A DNA stretch of 12,344 bases from Actinomycetota bacterium. Its GTDB lineage: Bacteria; Actinomycetota; UBA4738; HRBIN12. The first letter of the stretch is position 1; every line of letters begins with the position of its first letter. Under the pieces are notes generated by a model. It was not told the DNA's origin, did not search any database, and saw nothing but the letters and a program-made list of their open reading frames with translations. This document shows positions 1 to 7,712 of this stretch, piece by piece. The position numbers were made by a program, and so were the translations under genes. The stretch lies in the NCBI GenBank assembly GCA_005883885.1, contig VAYF01000007.1, positions 1-12,344 on the forward strand, in the 5' to 3' direction.

Positions 1-1
1 G

Positions 2-952
2 ACCCCCCGCGTGTTCATCGACCAGGACCTGCTCGAGTTCTGCTTCACCGACGCGAGCGACGCGAAGAACCAGATCCCGTTCATCCGCGAACGGGTGCAG
101 CTCCAGCTCAAACGATGGGCCGTCGGGGTCGACGGCATGCCGGGAGCCGTTGCCCTCCGCGACCCGGCCCAAGCGCCCGACGGTCACGCCTGGTCGCGGG
201 ACGACCGGATCCCGGCCGCACAGGCCGATGTCGTGATCGCCGATCTCCCCTCGCTGGTGCGCGCGCTCGAGATCCATCTCGAGCCCGATGATGGCTCGGA
301 GGCCGACCCCGCGTGGACGGCCCGCGTGATGCCCGGCACCGTCGCGGCCTTCCTCCGTCGGCTGCATGCTGCTTCGGCCCGGCTCGGGCATCTGGTACGA
401 GCGGACGCGGATCGACGGATCGACCGCGGCGCCGCCAACGTCACCGTCGTCGCGATCCAATCGCTGCACGAGCAAGCCCAGCGCTTCGTCGTGGGCGCGC
501 TCCTCCGCGAAACCTTCAAGGAGAAGGAGGACACGGGCCAACGGCTCCCGCTGTCGGTGATCGTCTTGGACGAGCTCAACAAGTACGCCCCACGCGAAGG
601 AACCGGCCCCCTCAAGGACATGCTCATCGACATCGCGCAGCGAGGCCGTTCCCTGGGTGTGTTGCTCGTCGGCGCGCAGCAGACGGCCAGTCGTGTCGCC
701 CCCGAGGTCCTGGAGAATGCCGCGATCCGCGTGACCGGCCGGCTCGATTCGGCCGAGGCCGAGCGTGCCGAGTACGGATGGATGCTCCCGTCCACGCGGG
801 CTCGGGCGCGGCTCCTGAAGCCCGGAACGATGGTCGTCAGCCAGCCGGCCATCCCGGTTCCGCTCGTGGTCACGTTCCCCTTCCCGCCGTGGGCGACCAG
901 GAAGGAGGAGGTGGCGGACGCCAGTGACGATCCGTTCGCCGGGCTGACGTGA
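2..952 (+). CDS. HerA-like ATP-binding protein (DNA translocase), 3' part only
   Basis: The reading frame is open from the left edge of the window, so the gene starts outside it and only the last ~316 codons are seen. A GTG at 11 is in frame but is probably internal. The P-loop (Walker A) is not in the visible part and should lie upstream. Counting from that GTG, a hydrophobic strand followed by Asp187-Glu188 (VIVLDELNKYAP) is a good Walker B. It is preceded by VTVVAIQSLHEQAQRFVV, which matches the HerA/FtsK-type strand and helix before Walker B, and is followed by RGRSLGVLLVGAQQT, a sensor-like strand with a polar Gln-Gln-Thr end. HerA proteins are hexameric DNA translocases that work with NurA and Mre11-Rad50 in end resection. 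The sbcD and sbcC genes directly downstream on the same strand support this. It could instead be another HerA/VirB4-superfamily ATPase. The family is fairly sure; the exact role is inferred. Confidence 0.75.
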   Translation, partial: TPRVFIDQDLLEFCFTDASDAKNQIPFIRERVQLQLKRWAVGVDGMPGAVALRDPAQAPDGHAWSRDDRIPAAQADVVIADLPSLVRALEIHLEPDDGSEADPAWTARVMPGTVAAFLRRLHAASARLGHLVRADADRRIDRGAANVTVVAIQSLHEQAQRFVVGALLRETFKEKEDTGQRLPLSVIVLDELNKYAPREGTGPLKDMLIDIAQRGRSLGVLLVGAQQTASRVAPEVLENAAIRVTGRLDSAEAERAEYGWMLPSTRARARLLKPGTMVVSQPAIPVPLVVTFPFPPWATRKEEVADASDDPFAGLT

Positions 953-982
953 GGAGGGCGCCGCACCTCGGCGCCGTCCTCC
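953..982 (+). terminator. GC-rich hairpin between the HerA-like gene and sbcD
   Basis: Immediately after the TGA stop, 957-963 (GGCGCCG) pairs perfectly with 969-975 (CGGCGCC) across a 5-base loop. An outer 4-bp stem (953-956 with 979-982) extends it past a 3-base bulge at 976-978. There is no T-tract after it, so it is not a classical intrinsic terminator. In a high-GC actinobacterium it could be a U-less terminator, an attenuator or a 3' stabilising structure that lowers sbcCD expression relative to the upstream gene. The hairpin is seen; its function is inferred. Confidence 0.3.
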
Positions 983-1007
983 CTCCGCCACGGCGTCCCC
1001 CCAGCTG

Positions 1008-2168
1008 ATGCGGATCCTGCATACCGCCGACTGGCACGTCGGCCGCCGTCTCGGCCGACACGATCGTGCCGCCGAGACGGCGGCCGCGCTCGAGGAGGTC
1101 GCTCGGATCGCGACCGAGCATCAGGCGGACCTGGTGCTCGTCGCCGGCGACGTCTTCGACCGTCCCATCCCCCCGGTCGACGCGCTGGCACTCGGGCTGG
1201 GGGGGCTCCTGCGGCTGGCAGAAGACCGGCCGGTGGTCGCCGTCGCCGGGAACCACGATTCCCCCGAGCTGTTCGACGCCCTCGCGCCCCTGGTGCGTGA
1301 CCAGGGCCGGGGGGTGCACCTGATCGGGTCGATCCGGCGGCCCGACGAGGGCGGCGTCCTCGGCCCCGAACAGCTCGGCGTCCCTGCCCTCGTCGGCTGC
1401 CTCCCGTTCCTGCGTGAGGGTCGCGTCGTGGACTTCATGCGCGACGCCGGTGAGTGGTACGGCCAGTACGCCGAGCGCATCGCCGCCTTGACCGCAGCCT
1501 TCGACGCCGCGCTCGTCTCGCGAGCGGGAACGGACCTCGTGCCGTTGCTCGTCGCCCACTTCATGGTCGGGGGCGTGAAGGTGGGCGGCTCCGAGCGCGA
1601 GCTGCACGTCGGTGGAGCCTACGTCGCATCGGCGCAAGCCATCCCGCCCGGACCCCAGTACGTCGCGCTCGGCCACATCCACGCACCGCAGGCGATCCCC
1701 GGTTCGCCCGTCCCGGGGCAATACGCGGGCTCGCTCCTTCCCCTCGACTTCGGTGAGGCCGGCGAGACCAAGCGGGTCGTGATCGTCGACGCCGAACCGG
1801 GCCGGCTGGCCACGGTGGCATCGATCCCGCTCTCGTCCGGGCGGCCGCTGGTCCGCGCCGAGGGGACGTGGGACCAGATCGATGCCCGCACCCACGAGCT
1901 GCGGGACGCCTACCTCGACCTCACCGTACGCGTCGGCGGGATCGACTCGGATCTGGGTCGGCGTGCCGCCGACACCTTCCCCTTCCTGGTCAACGTCCGG
2001 CCGTATCGACCGGCCGGTGAACGCCGTCCCCGCTCGTCAGGGCCACGGCCCGGCGACGACGAGCAGTACGCCGACTACTACCGCCGGGACACGGGCGAAG
2101 AACCTCCCCCGGGGTTGCTCGAGCTCTTCCGCGAGGTGCTCGATGAGGTGGCCGATGCGTCCGCGTGA
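1008..2168 (+). CDS. sbcD: Exonuclease SbcCD, nuclease subunit SbcD (Mre11 family)
   Basis: This is the metallophosphoesterase nuclease subunit of the SbcCD (Mre11-Rad50) complex, which opens hairpins and processes blocked double-strand DNA ends in the cytoplasm using Mn2+. All phosphoesterase motifs are visible in its 386 residues: Asp8 and His10 (TADWHVG), Asp48 (GDVFD), Asn82-His83-Asp84 (GNHDS), His184 (LLVAHF), and His223/His225 (LGHIH). The C-terminus (about 354-383, YADYYRR then LLELFREVLDEV) matches the SbcD tail that docks on the base of the SbcC coiled coil. Length is normal for the family. The ATG at 1008 is chosen because MRILHTADWH is the canonical N-terminus; no clear Shine-Dalgarno precedes it. 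It lies 55 bases after the HerA-like gene and overlaps sbcC by 14 bases, so the two subunits are probably translationally coupled. Confidence 0.95.
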   Translation: MRILHTADWHVGRRLGRHDRAAETAAALEEVARIATEHQADLVLVAGDVFDRPIPPVDALALGLGGLLRLAEDRPVVAVAGNHDSPELFDALAPLVRDQGRGVHLIGSIRRPDEGGVLGPEQLGVPALVGCLPFLREGRVVDFMRDAGEWYGQYAERIAALTAAFDAALVSRAGTDLVPLLVAHFMVGGVKVGGSERELHVGGAYVASAQAIPPGPQYVALGHIHAPQAIPGSPVPGQYAGSLLPLDFGEAGETKRVVIVDAEPGRLATVASIPLSSGRPLVRAEGTWDQIDARTHELRDAYLDLTVRVGGIDSDLGRRAADTFPFLVNVRPYRPAGERRPRSSGPRPGDDEQYADYYRRDTGEEPPPGLLELFREVLDEVADASA

Positions 2169-4686
2169 GCTGACCGTGCAGGGGTTCCGGTCGTACCGGA
2201 GGCGGACGACCTTCGACCTCCGGGGCCGGCGGCTCGTCGGCGTCGTCGGGCCGATCGGCGCCGGGAAGTCGACGATCCTCGACGCCGTCGTCTTCGCCCT
2301 CTACGGCAAGACTCCATCGTTCGAGCGCGATACAAGATCCCTGATCCACCAGCTCGAGGACGGCTGCCAGGTCGAGCTCCTGTTCGAGGTGGACGGTCAG
2401 ATCTGGCGAGCGCAGCGGGCGCTCCGACGCAAGGGCCAGAGCCAGCATCGACTCGAACGACTCGCGAAGGACGCGGATGACGCCGAGGTGCTCGAAACGG
2501 TCCTGCAGGAGAAGCCTGTGCGCCAGCGCGTCGAGCGCTTGCTGGGGATGAGCTTCGACGCGTTCTGCCGGTCGGTCCTGCTCGCGCAGAACCGGTTCGC
2601 GGAGTTCCTGAAGGCGACCCCGACCGATCGCAATGCCGTGCTGAAAGGGGTGTTCGGGTACGAACGCTTCGATGGTGCGCTGTCGGCGGCGAAGGACCGG
2701 GCCCGCCGCGTCGAGCTCGAGCTCGACGGGATCGAGCGGGAGGGCTCGCGGTTGGCCGAAGCCCGTGCGCGCCTGGCCGAAGCACGCGCAGAGGCCGGTG
2801 CGACGTCGGCGCGACACGCCGGCCTGGACGCGGCCCGTGGACGGCTCGACGTGCTCACGCAAGCGCGAGATGCCGCGCTCCGCGATGCCACCGAAGCATC
2901 GGCGCGGACCGCGCAGCTCCAGGCGACGGCGGGGGCGCTCCCCTGGGCCGAACGGCTCGAGGAGGTAGCCGACGACGCGAGGGCAGCCGCCGACGCCGTG
3001 CGCATCGCACAGGAGGACGTGACCGTCGCGGACGAAGGTAAGAAGGTCGCCCAGGCCGAGCTCGAAGCCATCTCGGAACGCATCGGCGGCCACGCGGCCT
3101 TCCAGGCCTTCGCGGCGTTGGTCGAGAAGCTGGACCACGAAGCGAGAGCCGTCGAACAGGCCGCGGCGGCGGCGGCGGCAACCGCGCGGGAGGCGGAGGC
3201 GGCCCGTGCCGCCGCGAACGACCTCGCGCGCGCGGCCACGAAGAAGCGCGAAGCGCTCGACGCCGCGACGGCCGTCCTCGAAGCGGCCGGGCCCGCCCGC
3301 ACCGAGGCCGAGGCCGCGCTGCACGTCACGCAACACGCCGAGATGGCGCATGAGCTCCGACGTGATCTGACGGCCGGAGAGCCGTGTCCCGTATGCGATC
3401 GCGTCGTCGAACGCGTCCCGCGTGCCGGCGCCGCCCCCAAGGTCGCGACGGCGGACCGCGCGCTCGTGAAGGCCCGGACGGTCGAGACCAAGGCGCGGAA
3501 CACCAAGGAGCAGGCGGCTGCGGGGGCGGCAACCGCCCTCGAGCAGGCGGCCGGCGGCGGCGAGCGGGCAGAGGCCCTCGCGATCCAACTCGTCGCGCGT
3601 CAGGACGCCGCCCGGGACGCCGAAGCCGCGCTCGCCGCGACGAAGAGCGAGCTGGTCGACCGGCTCGGCGACGGCGATCCGCGGGCGTTGTTGGACGAAC
3701 GCCAGCACGAGCTCGAGCTGGCGGAGACCGCGGTGCGGGCCGCGTCGGCTGCCGCCGACGCGGCCCGCACCCATCTGGATACCTGCCGCGCCCACGCCGA
3801 CGAGGCAGGTCGGGGGCTCGCGACCCTCGCGAACCAGCTCGCGTCGGCGTGGGGGCTGCTGGGGCAGGCCCGCCCCGTCGGGACCGCTGCGGCCGACGTC
3901 CGCAGCTCCTATGTCCAGCTCGGTGAGACGCTCGTCGAGCGGCTCACCGAAGCCGCCGAAGCGGGCGACCGGGCAGGGGCGGAGGCCCACGCGGCGACGG
4001 AGGCCGTCGCCGCCGAACTCGCGGCCCTCGACCTCCCGCCCGACTCGGACGTCGCTCGTGTGGTCGCCGCCGCCGCCGCCGCCGCAGCCGCATCGGCCGA
4101 ACGCGTTCGAACGATCGAGGAGACCCTGGCGACGGGCGCCGACCTCGAGGCTCGCCTGGTCGTCGCGACCGAAGCTCGGGACGTCGCCCGACGACTGGTC
4201 GCCGACCTGCAACCGTCACGGTTCCTTGCCTACCTCCTCGAAGAGGAGCGAGCCGCGCTCGCGGATCTGGGAAGCGTGCACCTCGAGGAACTGACCCACG
4301 GGGCCTACCGGTTCAGCGGCGACGATGCCTTCCACGTGCTCGACATGAACGCCGGGGCCGCCGACCGGACGGCGGACTCGCTTTCGGGCGGCGAGACCTT
4401 CCTCGCATCGCTTGCCCTCGCGCTCGCGCTCGCCGAGATGGTCGCGCGCGGGGGTGGCCGCCTCGACAGCTTCCTGCTCGACGAGGGGTTCGGGAGCCTC
4501 GATGCCGAACACCTCGACCGCGCGATGGACGGGATCGGCCGCCTCGTGGCGGGTGACGTCGATCGCCTGGTCGTGCTCGTGTCCCACGTCGAGCAGATGC
4601 GCCAGCTCATGGAGGACCTGATCGTGCTCGACAAGGACGTCCGCACGGGTGAGACCCGCGTGCTCTCGGGCGCCGGCCCGGCCTAA
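2155..4686 (+). CDS. sbcC: Exonuclease SbcCD, ATPase subunit SbcC (Rad50/SMC family)
   Basis: This is the ATPase subunit of SbcCD: an ABC-type head, split by a long antiparallel coiled coil with a zinc hook, that gates the SbcD nuclease. In the 843-residue form I see Walker A GPIGAGKS (32-39), a Q-loop Gln145 (LLAQNRFAEFL), the zinc hook CPVC (Cys411, Cys414), the ABC signature LSGGE (743-747), Walker B with Asp776-Glu777, the D-loop GSLD (780-783) and the switch His811 (VLVSHVEQM). The arms (about 180-690) are very Ala/Glu/Arg-rich. It is about 200 residues shorter than E. coli SbcC, mostly in the arms. Two in-frame ATGs, 2143 and 2155, each follow a GAGGTG at a 4-base spacing; 2155 is chosen because MRPRELTVQGFRSY fits the family start. 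The frame is open upstream to 1882, but that stretch overlaps sbcD coding sequence and is not expected to be translated. Function is firm. Confidence 0.95.
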   Translation: MRPRELTVQGFRSYRRRTTFDLRGRRLVGVVGPIGAGKSTILDAVVFALYGKTPSFERDTRSLIHQLEDGCQVELLFEVDGQIWRAQRALRRKGQSQHRLERLAKDADDAEVLETVLQEKPVRQRVERLLGMSFDAFCRSVLLAQNRFAEFLKATPTDRNAVLKGVFGYERFDGALSAAKDRARRVELELDGIEREGSRLAEARARLAEARAEAGATSARHAGLDAARGRLDVLTQARDAALRDATEASARTAQLQATAGALPWAERLEEVADDARAAADAVRIAQEDVTVADEGKKVAQAELEAISERIGGHAAFQAFAALVEKLDHEARAVEQAAAAAAATAREAEAARAAANDLARAATKKREALDAATAVLEAAGPARTEAEAALHVTQHAEMAHELRRDLTAGEPCPVCDRVVERVPRAGAAPKVATADRALVKARTVETKARNTKEQAAAGAATALEQAAGGGERAEALAIQLVARQDAARDAEAALAATKSELVDRLGDGDPRALLDERQHELELAETAVRAASAAADAARTHLDTCRAHADEAGRGLATLANQLASAWGLLGQARPVGTAAADVRSSYVQLGETLVERLTEAAEAGDRAGAEAHAATEAVAAELAALDLPPDSDVARVVAAAAAAAAASAERVRTIEETLATGADLEARLVVATEARDVARRLVADLQPSRFLAYLLEEERAALADLGSVHLEELTHGAYRFSGDDAFHVLDMNAGAADRTADSLSGGETFLASLALALALAEMVARGGGRLDSFLLDEGFGSLDAEHLDRAMDGIGRLVAGDVDRLVVLVSHVEQMRQLMEDLIVLDKDVRTGETRVLSGAGPA

Positions 4687-4693
4687 TACGTTC

Positions 4694-4724
4694 ATCGGAT
4701 ATCGGCCGATAGACCTACACCGAT
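4694..4724. promoter_or_regulatory. Palindromic candidate operator upstream of the pseudo-kinase gene
   Basis: In the short gap after sbcC lies a perfect 12-bp palindrome, TATCGGCCGATA (4700-4711). Its half-site recurs nearby: ATCGG at 4694-4698 and 4701-4705, CCGAT at 4706-4710 and 4720-4724. Four half-sites in 31 bases, in one of the least GC-rich patches around, look like a repressor or activator binding site just ahead of the next gene. A small RNA hairpin is an alternative, but the 12-bp palindrome leaves no loop. No convincing -35/-10 pair was identified. The repeats are seen; the operator role is inferred. Confidence 0.35.
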
Positions 4725-4741
4725 CTGCCGCTGAAGCTCGT

Positions 4742-4746
4742 GAGGA
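4742..4746 (+). promoter_or_regulatory. Possible ribosome binding site that bears on the start of the downstream membrane protein
   Basis: GAGGA at 4742-4746 overlaps an in-frame TGA (4741-4743) that bounds the downstream frame. Its spacing is 3 bases to an in-frame CTG (4750) and 9 bases to an in-frame ATA (4756). No ATG, GTG or TTG occurs in frame before the GTG at 4795, which has no good Shine-Dalgarno. The site therefore argues for a non-standard start, or for a sequence error near 4750-4760. Confidence 0.35.
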
Positions 4747-4749
4747 ACC

Positions 4750-7698
4750 CTGCCGATAACCACCTTCGGGCTCGCAGCGCTCGGGGCACTCCTCGTGCTC
4801 GGCATCATCGGATCGCTGTTGATGGGCGTCCACGCGCGTCACGCGGCCCAAGATCAGATCGTCCACCAGGCGCAGACGATCACCGATAGCTCGCTCACAC
4901 TCGCATTCACGCCTGACGACCTCGCCGGCCCGGCTTCGGCGGAACGCGCCAACCAGCTCACAGCCCAGATCCAGTCGATCGTGATCGACCCCAGCGACTT
5001 CGACTCGGTCACCCTGTATTCCCCCGAAGGCACGATCCTGTATTCGACGGCGACGAGCAGGATCGGCACGCAGCTCCCCGGTGAGAAGGACTCGATCAAG
5101 GAGGCGCTCCGCGGGGTCCCGATCACGAGCGAGTTCGACGGCACGCTGTCCGTCAAGCTCCCGCTGCGGTTCCGCTCGGGCGTCGGCGGCCCGGCCGTCG
5201 TCGAGCTCACGCACCCCGACGCGCCGATCGCGAGCGCGGCCGGTCCCTGGCGGACGAACGCGCTGTTCCTGTTCGCGCTGCTGGTGCTGCTCGGCGTCGC
5301 GGTCTTCGGCGTTGCTCGGCTCCTCGCGGTGGTGAGCGACACCGCCGACGGTCGCGTGGAGACGCGGCCCATCGTGATCCCCCACCCCGTGCGGGCAGCG
5401 GCCCCCCACCCCGGGCTCAGAGAGGAAGGCGAGGCGAGACGGCGCGCGGAGGAACGGGCCCGAGCCGCCGAGCAGCGGCTCGGGCTCTTGCAGGATCAGT
5501 ACCGCAAGACGTTGGAAGAGCTCCAATCGTTCCAGCAGCTCGCTCCTGAGACGCGCTCGGCCCCCGCCGCAGACCCACGGATCGAGGAGCGGGCCCTGCG
5601 GGCGGAGGGACAGGTGCACGAGCTCGAGCTTCAGCTACGGACCGTCACGCACGAGCGCGAGCGGCTCGCGACGCAGCTCCAGGAAACGATCCAGGAAGGG
5701 CTGCGGGTCGTCGACGACGACGAGCAGGATCTGCGCCTGCGCGAAGCCGAACTGGAAGCGATCGGCCTGAACGCCGAGCTCGACGTGACGAAGGAGCAGC
5801 TCGACGCGACGCGGCGCGAGCTCGCCTCGATGCGGGCATCGACCGGGACCACCTCCCGCACCCAGGAAGAGCTTGACGCGGCGAACGTGGAGATGGTGCA
5901 GATCCGAGACGCCCTCACCACCGCGGGATCGCAACTCGTCACCGCGCAGCGTGAGCTGGAGGATGCACACACCGAGCTCCGCGCGCTCCGCAACGAGGAG
6001 CAGCGCGCGGCGATGCTCGAGGACGAGCTCCGGGCCGCGAAGGCCGAGCTCGAGAGCGGGCGGGCCTCGCATCGTGCCGATCTCGTGGAGCGTGAGGCCG
6101 AGCTGGAGGAGAAGGTCCGGGCGACGCGCGAGGAGTTCCAGCGTCAGCTCGAGGAGATCGAAGCGTCCTACCGCAGCCAGCTGGAACAGCGCGAGGCGGA
6201 ACTGCACGGCCGGATCACCGACGCCGAAACGGCGGCGCGCACGGCCGTGCACGATGTGCAGGCCGTGCGCGACGAAGTCACGGCCGCGCGTGCCGAGGCC
6301 GCCAGCCGCGAGCAGCAACTCCTCGAGGCGCACAACGAGATCGCCCGGATCCGCGGCGAGCTCAAGGGTCACACGTCCGAGGTCAAGGAGCGCACCGCGG
6401 CGGTCGGCCAGGCGCGCAAGGAGGCCGACGAGATGCGACGCTCCCTCGCGGCGTTGCAGGAGGACCTGGCCCGAGCGGACGGAACGATCGAGCAGATGCG
6501 GACCGAGCTCGAAGCCGAGCGGCTCCGCAACGCCGAGACCGAGGACGTCTCGATGAAGGCCGATCGTGATCGTGCGTCCCAGCAGGCGCGGGCCGAGAAG
6601 CTGGTGCGTCAACTCGAGGACGCTGCCGCGGAGAACGCGGAGCTCAACCGCCGCCTCCAGGACTTCGAGGCACGGCGCCAGCTCGAGCTGGCCGACGACC
6701 AGGGCCGTGCTCAGATCGACCAGCTGCTCCAGGTGACCCAGGAGCGCCTCGCCGGTCAGACCGAGAAGCTGATCGCGGCCGAGGATCGCGTGAAGGAGCT
6801 GGAGACGGATCTGATCACGGCCCGCAACCGTCTGGAGGTCATCGAAGGCGATCTCCGGATGCACCAGATGTCCGATGCCCTGCGCGAGACGCGCGAACAG
6901 GAGACGGCCGACGCCGTCGCGCGCGACGAGCAGGACGCTGTGGTTGAGGTACCGGTCGAGGATCGTCGAGGGACCACGCCGTTCATGAAGGAGCTCTCCC
7001 TCGACGCCAAGAAGTCGGTCGCGAAGATCAACGGGATCACGCAGCTCCTGAAGCACAAGAAGGACCAGAAGGACCAGGCGCAGCTGATCAAGCAGCTCAC
7101 CGGACACGCCCGGCGGCTGGACAACCTGGTCGCCGACATCGCCGATGCCGAGCGGCTGGCCGCAGGTGCGATCAAGCTGAACATCCGGCGCACCGACTTG
7201 GAGTCCCTGGTGAACAGGGTCGTCGAAGAAGCGATGGCCGACTCCGACCACGACATCCGCGTCGTCGCTGAGCCCACCAAGGTGCGGATCGACCAGGTCC
7301 GCACGGAGCAGATCCTGAACGGCCTGCTCCGTGCCTCGAGCGAACGCACCCAGAGCGGCAAGACGATCGTCGTTCGGCTGCAGCACGTCGACGGAGGCGC
7401 GATGCTGTCGGTCGAGGACCCGGAGCCGTCCTCGGACGCCTCCATCTCGCCGGTCGTGCGACGGCTCGCCGAGGCCCACGGCGGCACCGTGAAGGCCGAG
7501 AGCCGCGATGGCGGCGGGTCGGCGTTCCGCGTCTTCCTCCCCGATCCCGAGGCACGGACGGATGGCGCGACCGCGCCGGACGTCAAGATCCTCGTCGAAG
7601 AGGCGGGAGGGCGGCCGCAGGACGAGCCGTGGGAGGCCGAGGCGGCGCACCAGCAGCTGGCAGCCGAGCTCCGCCGTCTCGCCGAGCTCGAGAGCTGA
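4750..7698 (+). CDS. Membrane-anchored coiled-coil protein with Cache-like sensor and degenerate histidine-kinase core
   Basis: Residues are numbered from the in-frame GTG at 4795. The start used here is CTG 4750, because the 15 codons before that GTG encode the front half of a transmembrane helix (FGLAALGALLVLGIIGSLLM). Domains in order: TM1; an extracytoplasmic domain (about 13-152) with a PAS/Cache-like strand pattern (SVTLYSPEGTILYST, then an ALRGV helix); TM2 (154-180); a Glu/Arg/Leu-rich coiled coil (about 205-690); a dimerisation-like helix (about 730-755); and a HATPase-like domain (about 800-915), ending in an acidic tail. The helix FMKELSLDAKKSVAKINGI aligns without gaps to the HisKA pattern F-x-x-x-x-S-H-E, but the His is Leu736. 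The N-box Asn is Ala847, and the G1 box reads DPEPS (875-879) for DxGxG. The G2-like GGGS (906-909) remains. It is probably a sensory or scaffold pseudo-kinase. No response regulator is adjacent. It may be co-transcribed with sbcC. No named family was recognised. Confidence 0.7.
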   Translation: MPITTFGLAALGALLVLGIIGSLLMGVHARHAAQDQIVHQAQTITDSSLTLAFTPDDLAGPASAERANQLTAQIQSIVIDPSDFDSVTLYSPEGTILYSTATSRIGTQLPGEKDSIKEALRGVPITSEFDGTLSVKLPLRFRSGVGGPAVVELTHPDAPIASAAGPWRTNALFLFALLVLLGVAVFGVARLLAVVSDTADGRVETRPIVIPHPVRAAAPHPGLREEGEARRRAEERARAAEQRLGLLQDQYRKTLEELQSFQQLAPETRSAPAADPRIEERALRAEGQVHELELQLRTVTHERERLATQLQETIQEGLRVVDDDEQDLRLREAELEAIGLNAELDVTKEQLDATRRELASMRASTGTTSRTQEELDAANVEMVQIRDALTTAGSQLVTAQRELEDAHTELRALRNEEQRAAMLEDELRAAKAELESGRASHRADLVEREAELEEKVRATREEFQRQLEEIEASYRSQLEQREAELHGRITDAETAARTAVHDVQAVRDEVTAARAEAASREQQLLEAHNEIARIRGELKGHTSEVKERTAAVGQARKEADEMRRSLAALQEDLARADGTIEQMRTELEAERLRNAETEDVSMKADRDRASQQARAEKLVRQLEDAAAENAELNRRLQDFEARRQLELADDQGRAQIDQLLQVTQERLAGQTEKLIAAEDRVKELETDLITARNRLEVIEGDLRMHQMSDALRETREQETADAVARDEQDAVVEVPVEDRRGTTPFMKELSLDAKKSVAKINGITQLLKHKKDQKDQAQLIKQLTGHARRLDNLVADIADAERLAAGAIKLNIRRTDLESLVNRVVEEAMADSDHDIRVVAEPTKVRIDQVRTEQILNGLLRASSERTQSGKTIVVRLQHVDGGAMLSVEDPEPSSDASISPVVRRLAEAHGGTVKAESRDGGGSAFRVFLPDPEARTDGATAPDVKILVEEAGGRPQDEPWEAEAAHQQLAAELRRLAELES

Positions 7699-7712
7699 GC
7701 CCGCGCGCCCGT

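Noticed and set aside
1882..2154. Possible 91-codon N-terminal extension of SbcC.
   Set aside because: It lies entirely within sbcD in another frame, is low-complexity, and SbcC proteins start just before the first strand of the ATPase head.
3160..4092. GCG/GCC triplet runs at 3163-3177 and 4066-4083 as possible microsatellites or contingency repeats.
   Set aside because: They encode 7- and 9-residue alanine runs inside the SbcC coiled-coil arms. Changes by whole triplets would not switch the frame, and Ala-rich arms are common in high-GC genomes.
1990..4212. A 740-codon open frame on the minus strand opposite sbcD and sbcC.
   Set aside because: It mirrors the plus-strand genes, which have complete family motifs. 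Its translation has no recognisable motif and an Arg/Gly-heavy make-up typical of antisense frames in GC-rich DNA.
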